Of a stretch of DNA of 64,000 bases, positions 45,141-58,400 are shown in pieces. The stretch is from assembly GCF_003286085.1 (NCBI RefSeq), contig NW_020825294.1:11678501-11742500 (forward strand), read 5' to 3'. The notes under the pieces were generated by a model. The model was not told the DNA's origin and did no database searches. It saw nothing but the letters and a program-made list of their open reading frames with translations. Origin of the DNA: Drosophila persimilis (taxonomy: Eukaryota > Arthropoda > Insecta > Diptera > Drosophilidae). The translations under genes and the position numbers were made by a program. Within the stretch, counting starts at the first letter, position 1. The number at the start of each line of letters is the position of its first letter.

Positions 45141-47582
45141 CGTCGTGCGTCTCGAATCAAAACGCGCATAAATTTCTATGCTTTTGTAAATCTTCCCCCT
45201 CCTCTCCCACCGAAACAGTAGCGGCATCCATTAATCAAAAGGCACTCCAACATCTGTCCCTCTCTCTCTCTCTCTCGGGGTTCCGCTCACATATTAGTTA
45301 CACTTTAGCGGGGCGCCCAGAAATCTGATGTCGGGTTATTAGTTTGCCCAGAGATGGATGGATGGATGGATGGCTTACATGATGAGTGTCTGACATAAGA
45401 CTGGGCTGGGGCTGGGGCTGGGGGCTTGGACTGGGGATTGGGTTCAAGGCGAACGCCGCGTCGATTCGGGGAGTGCTCGAGAACAGCTTGGAGATTGTGG
45501 GAAGTGCTCCACTAAGCTGAGTTAATGGATAATTCCACAGTACTTTGGGGCACGCCACAGAATGAGTAGTTCAAGGGTATACTAAACCATGGAGAACCTT
45601 GACTCTCACACAAAGGATAACAAGAGTGTGCATTTATGACGCAATTCCTTTATCCTTTGATTTTCTGCCACATCGAGCGAATCCTTCTGCCAGGACGCCC
45701 GTAACAAATGGCTGAATAAATTTGTTTGCATTTCCACTCGACATCGCGCCTCGACGCCTCCTCCCAGAGGCAGATTCTGCTCAAGCAGAGAGTTTCTTCA
45801 ATTTGTGCCGCGCAGCGCACATTGGCAAATTTATGCAAATTTTTATTTATTAAATAAACACGCAAAGTGCGTGTCATCAGCTGTTACACCAGCGCCGGTC
45901 GCAGGGGGCCAGGGGTTATGTCCCGCGCCTGGATGGGGCCAACGAACGGCAACGCCAACGACTACGACGAGGACAACTACAACGTCATAGACGACAGACG
46001 GCAGACGACAAGCGACAAAGACTGAATGTTGATTGGCAATTTGTTGTAGTAACTGCCAGGGTTTGCCAGCCAGCAGTTGGATAGCGGCGGAGGGAGGGGT
46101 CCACTACGAGTCTCTGGGTGCTAATGAACCTGAGGATACGGATGGTGATATGGTGTGGTGGGAGGGGAGTGATAATGCGCAAGAAATTGTTATGGAGTCC
46201 ATAAAGTAGATATCTTGTTGGGAATGGGCTTTGGGTGTGTTCTGCAAAGAGAGAGAATAAGTAAAGGGGTAAACTATGATATAATATTTATTACACTGAA
46301 AATTGTAGCTACTCAGGAATCGGGGATACATATGTATTTAAAGTGGTTGCACTTTTCTCAAGAGAAGAAACGATTTAATTCTAAGGATATATATTGGATT
46401 TCACAGGGTATCTGTCATGCTTAGACCAGAAATTTTCAGGGTCTCATCATTCGTTTTCCTTTGCACCCTCTTCCGACTTGATTTTACGCCTGCTTTATTT
46501 GCCGAATGTTTTCGCAATGCAATTCGAAAGCAGGCACTTCCCTCTCACTCGCACTCAGCGGCACCATGGAGCTCTAATCGGTTCGCTCTCTGAGCGAGGC
46601 TCTCGCTTACGCACTCTCTCACCGCCACGGAGTACAGCAACAACAAGGCAATAGGCGAATGACAAAACGAACGGCCAGCAACGTAACAAAGAACAACAGA
46701 AGAACAGCAGATCATACACTGAGAATAATCTTGCGATCCCGACATATCCATTGCCTAGCCACCAACCCATGTCGTGGGTAACCGTCTGTAATGTGCGCTT
46801 TTAAGTTCCAAAGTTAATTGGTAGAAGTTTTCAAACCTTGCTCCTGGTTCTTGCTGGTGCCTCTTCGTGATTGTTCCTTTGTCCTTCGGCAGAGAGTCGG
46901 CTTTGGTATGCTTTGTTGTGGTACTCGCTCGTATCGTGTAACCACTTCAGACTCCAGTCCGTGGGTCGGTCGGACGGACGGTTGGGGAGGAACTATCAAT
47001 TATAAGAGGTACTGCGCCACTGGGCATGAAATTAGCTGCGTGCAGTAGACAAAAAACCCCCGTCTCTGTCCCTGTCCCTGGCCCTGGTCTCCCTCTCCCT
47101 CTACGCACATGTGCACACCACCCCCCGCCCCCCCTTGTGGACTAGCCGTGACTGTAGTGCAGTTGTTGTGCCCGTCATCGCATTCGATTACAGTTTGTTA
47201 CTTTTGCCTCCTTTGCTTTGCACCATTTTCTCTTATTGTTATTAATTTATGCATTTTTTGTTGATTGTCTGCGTTACAGTTGACAAGTTCTGGTTCTGGT
47301 TCTGGTTCTGGTTCTGCTGCTGGGTAGTGGATGGTGGATAGTGGATAGTGGATAGTGGGTGTTCTGCGGCTGTTTTGCGAGTATTTATGTGGTTCAGGTA
47401 GAATAAGTACCTCAATTTATTGGCTACATGGCAATGGGTTGTAATGGAACGACTTTGATTAATTTTAATAGCCTTAATAGTTGTGTGTCTCCCTGGCTAT
47501 AATTAATAATTATTATTATTGTACCTGTCCCTGTCCTGTGTCTGGCATTTATCTAACCGTTCATTGTCTCTGGTCTTTGCAG

Positions 47583-47622
47583 ACGTCCCCAGAGTTGCGC
47601 AAACATTTCTGTTTTGGAAAAG
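47583..47622 (+). other. Candidate micro-exon (40 nt)
   Basis: The acceptor has a near-perfect branch site and tract: ATCTAACCGTTCATTG then TCTCTGGTCTTTGCAG. The donor is AAAAG|GTGAGT, close to the fly consensus. The 40 bases contain no ATG and no stop in at least one frame; joined to the 59-nt exon, the shared open frame is kept. It is the best-formed splice pair in the window. Whether it is coding or 5' UTR cannot be told. Confidence 0.55.
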
Positions 47623-50600
47623 GTGAGTAGTCGAACTCCCTCCGTTCCGTCTCATGTTACCACCCGAAACCGAAAGGTAGCATCGAAATAATAATTAATT
47701 GAGCTTTGGTTTCTGTTTCTGCTTCGGGGCGTGTCGAATGCCGGATAAGTGTTCTTATGCAACATCGTGTTTCGAAATGACCAGCAGCGGCCAGCAGCAG
47801 TCACAGGTCATTGGACGGAAAGCTCAGAGATTTACAAGCGAATGGCTTCATCGGGGAATATCTAGCCCGAAGTGCTGCTCCACTAGCCCACTTCTTGCTA
47901 TCCCAAAACCCCTGATTGATAGTGGCCGCACCCACAACTGTCGTAAATTCTTTCACAAAACCATCCGCCAACACTCGATCGGTGGCCAAATGCATAATGC
48001 AACCGCCACTGCAACAGAAACACTTATCAATATGTGCCTCTGTGCTAGCATAGTGCCGCCTTTTGAGTCAACAAACTGCTCTGTGACCCACTTCCACAAA
48101 CAGTGGCACCGACAACGCGACGCGACTCTCTAATCAGCCATTAACTTTGCGGCTTGATAAATGCCGAATGCATGAACAAAAACAAAAAAAAAACACACAC
48201 AAAACAGAACAGATTGAAGAGCAGAAACAACCGCAAATCAGTGCCCTCCGCACTCCCTGACAGAAGCTGTCTGCTGGGGAGTGTAATAACCCCGAGACGG
48301 TTTCTTCCCGACCGGCTTCCTGTATGCGAGGCGATAAACAATGGCTATGGCACTCCAATATGTGTCAACTTTGCGAGTATTGTCTCCTAACTGGTGATAC
48401 TCGTACTTGTACTTGCTTCTATGGCCGCGCTGCCATTGAGCCCTGCCTTTGTTCCAGGTCCTTGTCCTTTAAAGCCTTTTCCCGCCCGGGACTCCTGGTA
48501 TCAACAGTAGTATTCCGTGTTTATTAGTAGCCCACTGTGGGGCCAGTGGGAAATGAACTTGGCTTGGCGCCGCCTTAAACGGAAAACAGGGAAAGCCCTA
48601 GAAGTGGTCTTCCTCCCCCACCCCAGTCCCCAGAAACCTTCCCCGAACAGGGAATAACTGACGTCTTTCTTCGCCTCTCCGCTCATTCCCCATCTGTTCT
48701 ATCTCTATTTTATGTATTTCTTTTGTTATTCCACACAATTCGCGGGCCTAACCTGTCAAGAATTTCAATGAGTTCGTTTCCCTTTCGGTAGTCATTCGGT
48801 GGTCGGTTCTCGCTCTGCTCTGCTCCGTCGGTGGCGGTGTCTCAGCTTAGAACCGAAACCACACACAGACAACCACAAAAGAGTGAGAATATCATGCAGA
48901 CATTTAAAGCAGAACCTGTTGGGTTACTCATTCCCTTGCGATCTACAAAAAATGGAGCTTTAACTATTGGACTATGGGCGAAAACTGCAAAACTATTGGC
49001 AAGAAATTGGTAATTCTATGATCAAAAACCAGATATATTTTACTGTTTAAAATATAGACTATATTTTGATAATATATCGCAAATTAATCGAAAGAATTTC
49101 GATAATTATTCGATTTTATTCATATCGCTGTGCTCGCCAAATAGGATGCTCTATATTTTCATTAGAACTTTTACATTTCTGGCCATATCGATATTTATCG
49201 AGTTTTTAATGTCGATAATTCATCCACCGTCAATCTTTTACTTTCCTCTTCCCTAATTTAATGTTGATAACGATCGTTGAATTACCATTTAATTTTCCAC
49301 TTGATTAGCATCTAAACTTTTTCGATTATTTATCGTCTTGACCTGTCCGTGCCTCCTCCCCGTCTCGCACCTCCCCTCAGCGAAGTGAAATGCGTCGGCG
49401 CCCCCGTGTTCAGAAACTCGTTATCCAAATGAATGGCTTTCAATGGCCAAGCTCTCAGCCGACAAACAAACAAAATACACACAAAGAAAACTCGAGTAAA
49501 ACACAGAAGAAAGAAGAGATATCCAACCGAAATCATCATTTTGCCTTATGTGGCTAATTGTAATTTAGTGGGACCGAAAGAGCCACCAACACCAAACACC
49601 TGCATTTTTGGACCTCACTCATGAATAATCTAATGGTGGACCATATCCACAAGTTGTTGCAAGTTCAGGTTCAGGTTTCGTCACACAGTAATGAGGAAAG
49701 TTCTTGAGAATCGATGTTGACGTGCCCTTTTCTCAATAGTAGAGATTCCCTGCTCTTAAGTTGGCAAATTGGCAAAGTTTTATGAGCCAATTACATGCAA
49801 GAGTGGGCCCGAGAACATTGAGCCTCAAATATCACATCCATCACATGCGAAGTCCGCATCATGTACCGCCGACTATTATGTGAATGCAGTGCCCCCTCCT
49901 TCCCCGCCGTCGACATCGACATCGACAACGCATGCATGCCAGAAGACAGTGAAGTCAACCTAAAGGCATCGCCGTCTATCATTAAACTGTCGTAAATCAC
50001 AAGTAATTGACATTATACAACAGAACGGAGCGGAAAGGAACGGGACGGGACGGCAGTGTACTTCAGAGAATCGGTCAAACGGGCAGGCAGGCTGGCAGGC
50101 AAATAAGCAACAATTATCTCCAAGACAGCAAACATTTATCTGGAAATACACGTAGCAACAATTAAGCCAAAGATATCTATCCTCATGCGGGGTCTTCTCT
50201 TTATTACGATATGTGCGTACGCGTGGAAGCTGAAAGCAAGATTTAAATACCATGAGGGCCAGAAATAATCGAAATGGATCAGTTGTATTCCCACAAGTTG
50301 ATCTAAGTCCCCGTGAGGCCATCCCCCCCCATAGAGACACATTACTCAAAGAGTTCGACGTTTGTCTGAGGTTGCACTGGTTGCACCAACGACAGTCGCA
50401 GCGACAGCGACGCCAACACTTGATCAATTGGCATAGATCTCTTGAGATTGTGATTCTCTAATGAAATTTACAATTGAAATGCAACGAAACAATGAAGGAA
50501 CGAATGAAGGCGAATATATGGTAGGTATATATTTAGACTGACACACTGAACAAAAGATAGAAGATAGAAGGCAGAAGGCGTACCCAATTGCCCTCCCCCT

Positions 50601-53600
50601 GCGGCTGGGTCTATTGTCAGAAGATTACGAAATACTCGTCTTCGTATTCGTATTCGTACGTTACGGCTGCTGTGGATCTGTGTGGCACGCGTAATTCTAT
50701 ATAGAACAGATGTGAGGGACCCGAGATTAGGTAAGCGCAGAGCAGAAGATACAGAGACAGATGCAGATACAGATACAGAGATGCAATTGTTAGCTAATAG
50801 TTGCTAAAGTGACGTTGCACTTGCACTCGAAGGTCTTTGCGCGGTGGCGGTGACACGGATTGATATGTTTGCATATTAGAGAGGGAAACTTGTTGAATGC
50901 CACAGAGTGATGTTTAGCCATAAAGATACGTCTATTAAATACTGCCATAAAGATGAAAACTCCCCAGTTCCTTCCTCACGCCATGGCCATCGGGGGATGC
51001 GGTTGAGTAAGCGCATAACCAGATCTTAATGAAACTCCCTCCCCTCCCCCTATTAATAGCTGTAATTTATGCAAAATTCTAATTTTTATACGGTTCAGCG
51101 ACGTTCTAGCCTCGAACCCGAAATGATATTCCACTTTACGGGTTTTTAGCTAGAAATACATCCCCTTAAGGGCCCTCTCCTTCCTGGATGACGTTGATTA
51201 GCCCCGCCAGAGCCATAAACGAATGTATGCTGGATTTGGTTGGAGTTTTCCTGGGACTTTCGACTTTCTTTTTATTGCCGCGAAGGAGGAGGCCAGCTGT
51301 CAGAGGCTCCACACTGCAGTGTCCAGGAATTTAATTACACTGGGCATAAAAATTAGGGAACATAAACTGCAGACAACAGGCAACAGACAACAGACAACAG
51401 ACAACAGCATAAACAAGCCACAGCAGCCAGCAGAACTAATTAACATTCCCTCCTCTCCTCCCCCCTGCCTGCCCAGCCCTCTTTCGAGTCCAGAGGAGTT
51501 GGTGGCGACTCTGTGGCAAGAGCGCAGCCGGAATAATCGGTGGAGAGGGGGTGCCGAACCCCCTTGGGTACCCCTCCCGACTACGCCACTGACTGGCCAC
51601 TGGCCAGTGATGGAAAGGGAGCTGCAGCCCCGCTACGCTTTGACGGCTCTCCACTCTACTCCCGACCCTTCTCCCCCCCCCAGACCGCGAGTAGAATGGA
51701 ATTTGTTCCCAATAGAACTCCCCAGTACTCCAGGGCCTCCCTCCACTTTGGGATGAATGGAACTCAAGTTGGACCCTTTGACAAAGCTATCTTTGGGCTG
51801 TCCCCTACCCTGACCCGCACCCTGTCCCCGCCCCGCCCCGCCCCCGCCCCTACCATTACCATTGTACGCTTCATTTGTTCTGTTTTATTCCATGCTCCGA
51901 GCTGTATTCTATTGCCGATCGGAAGTTGTATTTTTGTTGTTGTTAATTTATGCGCTTTGCTCCCCGCCCCTCCGCCGACGACAGGAAATGCAATTAGTTG
52001 TGGGGGGGGTTCCCTGCTTCTTTCCCCCACTTTCCCCCCGCTTTTCCGCTTTATGGAGTGTCATAAATTGGCGGCGATTTCGTTTACTCGTTCACTCGAA
52101 TGTTTCTGCTCAGAGATTTCTTTTGTTTTTTGGGCTGTTCCCTCCCTCCGATGTGCGATGTGCGATGTGGTGTGTGTGTGTTTCGGGTGTCTTAAATAAT
52201 TTAACGGCATTCTGGACAAATTCGTTGTAAATTGATGGAACGACTTGCTGATGGATGGAACTCTTGTTGAACATTTTGGGGAAACACAAAGACCAGATGT
52301 TTGGACAACCCCCGCCCCGGAAGGAAGCGGAGCTGCTGATGGCATAGTGTTCAATCATTGAAGAGAAACAGAACTTCCTCTAAAGCAGCGGTGGGCAGGC
52401 CTTTCGCTCCATTTCTCCCATTTCTGTCCGAGGAGTAAAGATGCTCGACGCGCAAGCGAATGCTGAAAAATCCACATACATGTTGTGTGCATGACGCCCG
52501 ACTCAAGCGCGATTAGGGTGGTTTTTGTTGTTGCTGTTGTTGGACTAAATATCACGAATTTCAATGGATTATTTTGGGATGGGATGGGTGTCTGAATGTC
52601 CCTTAAGTGCCTGAATACTTCTTCCGTTTGTGTTTTCTAAAAATACAAAGCACTTTTTACTTACGTGCCGATTAAGGCGACTCGAAACGAACCGAAGATA
52701 TGCCAGGAATTGGCGCGTGAAAATTGTTTCGTTTGATGAAGAGAAAAAATAGCGAAATAAGATTCAATTGGAAAGCAGTTCAGATACAGAGAGACGGACG
52801 GACAGATATACTGAAGAAGCGCTAATTAACGAACAGAGCGAAAACAAAGCGAAATATGAACGATTCGAAGATGCATCTACTACTGGTCGTATGTATCTCG
52901 TATCTCGTATCTGTAGCGAGGGAAATTTCACTGGGAAAACAACAAACACAAAGCGAAAAAATATATAAAACGTGCACCACACACCTCCATCTCCATCCCC
53001 ATCCCCATCCCCATCCACATCCACATCGATGATATCGATTTCACTGCGAAAATAGGAAAAGCTGTGGTGGAAACTGGTTCGCGCGCTTCTGCGCTTTTCA
53101 TTTTCAATGCAATGACAATTCGGCCCCCAGGTGCTGCCGCCCATACCCCATGCCCCGGGCTCCGTTCCCATTTCCCATTTGGCGATCGTTCTAGTTGGAG
53201 GATTCTCTCATCTAGTATCTAATAAATCTAGCATATCTATCTACATGTATGTGTCTCTGCATCACTCTCCCCGGGTCTGGTATGAGCGATGATCGTTCCA
53301 TTATATTCGCATTACGTGTTCTCATAAATTCCAGCCTCTCTTCGTCGCAGCCTCTGCGGGGCATGTGAATTCCTTTCTCCACATCATCGTCTTCATCATC
53401 ATCCTCTGGTCGTCTGCCATATCTTGGTCACTGGGTCGGTCTCGATGGCGTCTGGTTCTGTCTGGATCTGCGATCTGATCTTTCGGGGGCCACCGCCGCA
53501 CGATCAGCAGACTGCGGCGATTCCCTGCTGGTTCTCGCTGCCGCTTTTCCCCGATCGTTTATTTATTTACTTAGACATCAGGTAACCCCACTGCTCCTCT

Positions 53601-55455
53601 GATTGTTGCCTAATTCTATTGCCTTTCTCGCTGGAAAATCCAGTCCGCCCCTGATTTGTATCTGTTTGTGCTTATCCGGAGATGCCTCGCCTCTTAGTCA
53701 ATGCATTCCGTGGATTCTTCGAGCAATTTATTCTGATTATTGGGAAATATTTGTGTGTGGCTTGTGGCCAACAGGTGGCAGAGCCAAAGTGGGCCAATTG
53801 CGGCTGCTGCCGACGGTTTTAGAGGTGTGTGTGAGTGTGCTATAAATTTCACAAGTGGATGCAGCAGTGAAGACTTAACGATCCGTTGTTCAGGCAATGA
53901 TTTGCATTCGATTGCAATTAGAAATTCGAGAAATATCAGCCACATCTCAAGCACTCGACCACAGCGACCCCCCAGAGAAAGAGAGACCTTTTTCTTCTGC
54001 CCAAAACGCCTGCTCTTGGGGCTCTTGGGTCTCTTGGGTCTCTTGGGGGTATAATCAGGCGGAGAGCGAGACCTATCGTAGGTCAGAGACAGCGTATCGA
54101 ACCACACAGATACACCCAGGTAGATGCATGGAAAGATGGATGGATAGCGGAGGATTATGGGGAAAGGTGCCTGCCTGGCCTCCTTCGCCTTGGACTGTGC
54201 TCTGCTCCACTATGATTAGGCAGCGATTCCAAATCGATGATGTCGAGGTGCTGGTCAATGGTCAGCCCCAACCCCAACCTCAACTCGAGCCCCAGCCCCA
54301 ACTCGAGCTTAAGAAAAAATAAAAACTTGAATTGATTGGCCATGGCTCTTGTGTTGTTGTGTTTTGTGGCTGCAGGCTGGCGATTGTTAAGTCAAAAGCT
54401 TCAATTTTTTCCATTCGGTTTTTTGTGTGTCCCAAGCCGATCTCTGGTTCGGCTCGTTGTTTATTAAAAGAGTTTCTTGTCGGAGGAAAACAATCAGAGC
54501 CAACCAATTGATGGGAAATTGGGTCTGTCATTGGTTGGGGGCCCGGTTGGGGGCCTGGTTGGGTGTCCGGCTGGTTCATTGACTCTGGGGCGGGCGTGCG
54601 TACTGATGCAACATGCAACGGCTGCAACCTGATTGACGGCTCGTCTTGGTAATTAATGCAGCTCTGTCCCGCTGTCCCGATGTCCCGCTGTCCCGCTGTA
54701 CGATGATGTAAGTGCCTCTGATTGACAATGGCAGTTAATAAGTAATTGATTATCCCGGTCCCAGGCAATCAATCAATTGAGATTGAAGCCGGAGCTGATT
54801 GGCAAGGAAGGGGCGTGCCTGTTAACTGCATTGCCCATGGGATTGTTTCTTCTCTGAAATGGAAAGTGAAAACATTTGTCGCCTTTGCTGGAAAAGCAGG
54901 GAGATCACTGAAGTATCTGCTGCTCAAAGTGTGTATCTTTCGCTTGGCCCATCTCTGCGATACAGACACAAATGCAGACTCTGACAGCTGTCAGGTCTCT
55001 GCAAGTGACCAGAAAACACAAATTTATTGCGTGCCAAAAAACCCAAATCAAACAAAAGAGCACACGCACCGCAGAGCACTGGTTCCTATAAATAGCCAAG
55101 ACGACCGACCCTGGCTGCCCTTAAAACGCTGCCGGCAGGCAGTGCGCTCTGGCTGGCTTCTCGAAGGTGTTCGAGTTATGCGGCCAGACAGTTAGGCAGG
55201 GACCGGGCCGGGACCGGCCCCTAATCGGCACACAGACAGACCATCGCGATGGGGAGACATTCGCCAGATAAGAGATGCCACAAGACAGGAAATGGGCGGA
55301 AGTTTGGCCGCACTTCGGGCTAATCAATAGAAAGCAGCTCGAAAAACGACTTCCCAATGGTTCGAGACGAGGAAGTAGTTGGCAGATTCTGCATCTTGTG
55401 TCCCATTGTAAAAGAAAGTCTTTCGATTGAACGCTAAAGTAATCCCAATTATCTC
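47623..55455 (+). other. Presumed intron, first part
   Basis: No gene recognised. It includes CGATA-rich sequence at 49080-49280, CCCCGCCCCG runs near 51826-51850, CATCCC/CATCTC repeats near 52987-53026 and CCCCAACC repeats near 54265-54305. Overlapping 177- and 219-codon frames at 51223-52199 are in G/C-run-rich DNA and lack domains. Confidence 0.4.
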
Positions 55456-55471
55456 TTCTTTTCAGGTAAGC
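55451..55471 (+). promoter_or_regulatory. Candidate recursive splice site (ratchet point)
   Basis: The sequence reads ATCTCTTCTTTTCAG|GTAAGCA, a good pyrimidine tract and acceptor followed at once by a donor, so the exon between them has zero length (junction 55465/55466). This is the known form of ratchet points used to remove very long Drosophila introns stepwise. It lies inside a long plus-strand stretch free of exons, downstream of two strong small exons. The identification is from sequence form and context only. Confidence 0.6.
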
Positions 55472-58400
55472 AAATCGGGCAGAAGGAATGAGCTTTGAAT
55501 GATTTCCTGAGCGGCAAGTAAGCGACAAAGATATATGTATTTGTTCGGGTCACCCAAGGGTTATCCCCATTCAGCCCCGAAGATGACCCTCGACGGAGCA
55601 CCCGTGCATAAAAAAGAATTGTGGCCCAGACATAAAACCGTAGAACGGATGGCCACGGCTACCAGTTTTTAATTAGAAAAAAAAGCAGAAGAAAAAACCA
55701 GACTCGAGATCGCCAGAAGTTTTTCCAGCTCTCGTGTCTCGGGTATTAATTAACGACTTCCTCTCGGGCCTCGCCTCTCGCGGTGCTGCCTTTAGACTTC
55801 TTGTGTTTTGCTTTTTATTGCCATGCGAATGGTAATAATTATTATCATCATTACTTCTGCCGCTTATTCTCTTCTCCTCTCTTCTCGGTTTGGGCTGGCT
55901 TGTTTGCACTCCGGGCACATTTGACCCAAATCGGTAAACGCCTTGTCGACAGCACTGACCCATTTGGCCAATCGGCCACGGAAAATTCAACGCATTTTTA
56001 TTCACGTTTTGGTGGTTTTCTATCTATGAATAAACAATCGGAAATCATCAAGAATTCAGACGAAAGATTTCTCTGTGACATCATGAATAAAACCTCTAGA
56101 AGCAGGAAATTTATATAAAAAAGTCAATTAAACATAGTTCGGGATAAATAAATGGCACGTCTCCTACGTCTCTCTCTCGGAGTAGCTTGGCAGCGAAGGA
56201 GAGAGTTGTCAGTCCTCTCGTTCTTTCGTTCTCTTCGCGGCTTGCTCTTTCCCAGTGAGACTTATACTCGAAAATATTCATCTCCTATATGGTCGTCTTA
56301 TTATTATTATTTACTGAGTCACAGTAAAGATACAGAGATACCTGCCCCGCAGATGTTTTGAATCTGCATCTAAGTGCGGCCCAAGTCGATAAACTTGGCT
56401 CAACTTTCCAGCGCCCGCTGGCCAGAGAGCCAGAGAGCCGTAACGAATTAGTCAGTTAGGTAATCTGTCTCCTAAATTAAGCATCCGAGGTGGGGAAAGT
56501 GAAAGTGGCAGACTGCAAGCTGCAGATGTCGCTGTCGCGTGCATCGCTGCGTATGCGTAATATTTTGTCAAAATCCACAAAAAAAGCATCTCAAAAATGA
56601 GAGATGAAGAGAGATGCAGACAGAGTGGTAGGGGAGAGATGAAGAGAGGGAGAGCAAAGTGAAAACCGCAAAAGAAACCAAACCAAAGCAAATTGATGGC
56701 AATTTATGTGCAGAGCAGAGCCTAACGGGTAATTATTATTTACGCATTTATTGGTGCATGAAAATGTAAATTGCGACAAGATCACGATAGCAACAGCAAC
56801 AGCAACAGCAACAGTGGCAGCAACAGCTACGGCCACGGCAACAGTGCGACCATGTTTGGTCAGGAAAGAAGCGACAACGAACTCGGGGGCATTCACCCTG
56901 GCAATCTTTAGCCAGGCTAAGTGCATCGCCAACACCAGAAACGAGGCAGGCATGCGTTTGGCGACAGCAACAGCAGCAGCAGCATCAGCAACAAGCTGGA
57001 CCATGGACCATGGACCATGATCTTCAAAAACCTGCAACCGAAGAGTGCCCAGGCCCAGGTCCAGGTCCAGGTCCAGGCCATGTCCATTCCATGTGAAAGA
57101 AGCAAAAGCCTCGAAAGCCAGTTTAGCAAGTTTCGGACGGACCCCAGACAGACCCAGACTCAAGACTCAAGACTCCCGACTCCAGCCGGGGTCCGACTTG
57201 GCGGCTTGTTAGGGTTTTTAGCCGTGTCTCAAGTACAATTAGTGGAGCCATAGTTGATTTACCATTTGCCAGGTTTGGAAAGGTTTCTCTCTGTTACTTT
57301 CCGTGTACCCCATACCCCCCGCATTGATTGACAACTTCATAATGAGATTTGGTTGGAAGAAATCTGGAAAAATTTGATAGATCTTGACTCGACGATCGGG
57401 GAAAAGACTTGCACTTTCCATGCAGTGGACTGTCATTTCTGAGTCACTTACTTTCCATTTTCGTCCAGCTTTTCTTTCAATTGGTTTATAATTTATTTAT
57501 TTGCCTCGCAAGAGCTCCATGAGGAAAGAGACTTCCATCCAAACAGACCTTGACTTCCACTTTCTGCTCGCGACGGAAAAAGCCTTTCGTATGGAAATGC
57601 TGTGTGACATTTCTTATTTACGAGTTTCCCATTTCTTTTGTTGGTCTATTTTGTCGGTGCTTTCGGTTTTGATGCTGCTGCTGTTTAGTCGCTTAAAATG
57701 ATATATGGGCCCCCGAAAATGGCTGAATGGCTGAATGAATGAGTGGATGAATGGATAAACGGATGGATAGTTTGCATACATAATGCGGCATATGAGTGTC
57801 ACTTTGCTGGATGCGATGGAGTTGTGTAACGGAGATGAATCTCGGCCAAGACTCCCCCTCCCTGCTGTCGAAGAGCGAACAGCTTTATGGACGGAACGAC
57901 GTGCTTTAATTACAACTTTGACATTACTTGTACTTTCGAGAATTGCATGTCTAATTGCCGCTGTGCTCTTGGGTGCTTTCGGTGTTTCTGTGCTCGGTTT
58001 TTATTTGGCTTTTAGTTTTCATGACTATTGGCAATTTTTCATTGTTCAAGAGATGAACGAAAAGGCGAAACAGAAACCGAAACCGAAGCCGAAACCGAGA
58101 CTGCAACTTTAGCTGGAGTCAAGACGAGTGAATGGATTTGCCACAGCCTTGGCTTGGCCAGCGTTTTTCCAGCTGCCGTACAAAACCAGTACAGCACTTG
58201 GGGGCTTGGTCATCGGAATCGGAATAGAAAAATGGAAATCGCCAAGGCGGTTATCGGCATCGGTAATCGCGCGAGTGGTGCGCGCCAGGTGCGACTTATG
58301 CAAGAGCCAAAGTTCAAGAAATTGGCACGCGTTCGACTCGCCCAAAAGTGGGTCAAGTTTTTAATGATTCCCTGGGCAAACAAAGAAGTGCGCTTGTTCT

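Larger units (their letters stand above)
41652..47582 (+). other. Presumed intron
   Basis: No exon or gene recognised. It includes a (CT)n tract at 44300-44332, a 10-base GCGATACGAT tandem at 45101-45130, ATGG repeats at 45354-45374, GGTTCT repeats near 47290-47315 and TAGTGGA repeats near 47328-47360. The 138-, 148- and 177-codon frames at 42759, 44112 and 44795 have no domain and overlap other frames. Confidence 0.4.

Noticed and set aside
47699..48133. 144-codon plus-strand frame just after the micro-exon
   Set aside because: It begins after a strong donor and has no signal or domain; better read as intron.
51223..52199. Overlapping 177- and 219-codon plus-strand frames
   Set aside because: They lie in C- and G-run-rich DNA, overlap each other and antisense frames, have proline/serine-rich translations with no domain, and lack promoter or splice support.
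53560..53590. Second ratchet-like site ACATCAG|GTAACC
   Set aside because: The tract before the AG is purine-interrupted and the donor GTAACC is weak; far poorer than the site at 55465.
56591..57163. 190-codon minus-strand frame
   Set aside because: Most of it translates CAACAG, GCCACG and GGTCCA tandem repeats (AVAVAV, DLDLDL), so its length comes from repeats lacking stops.
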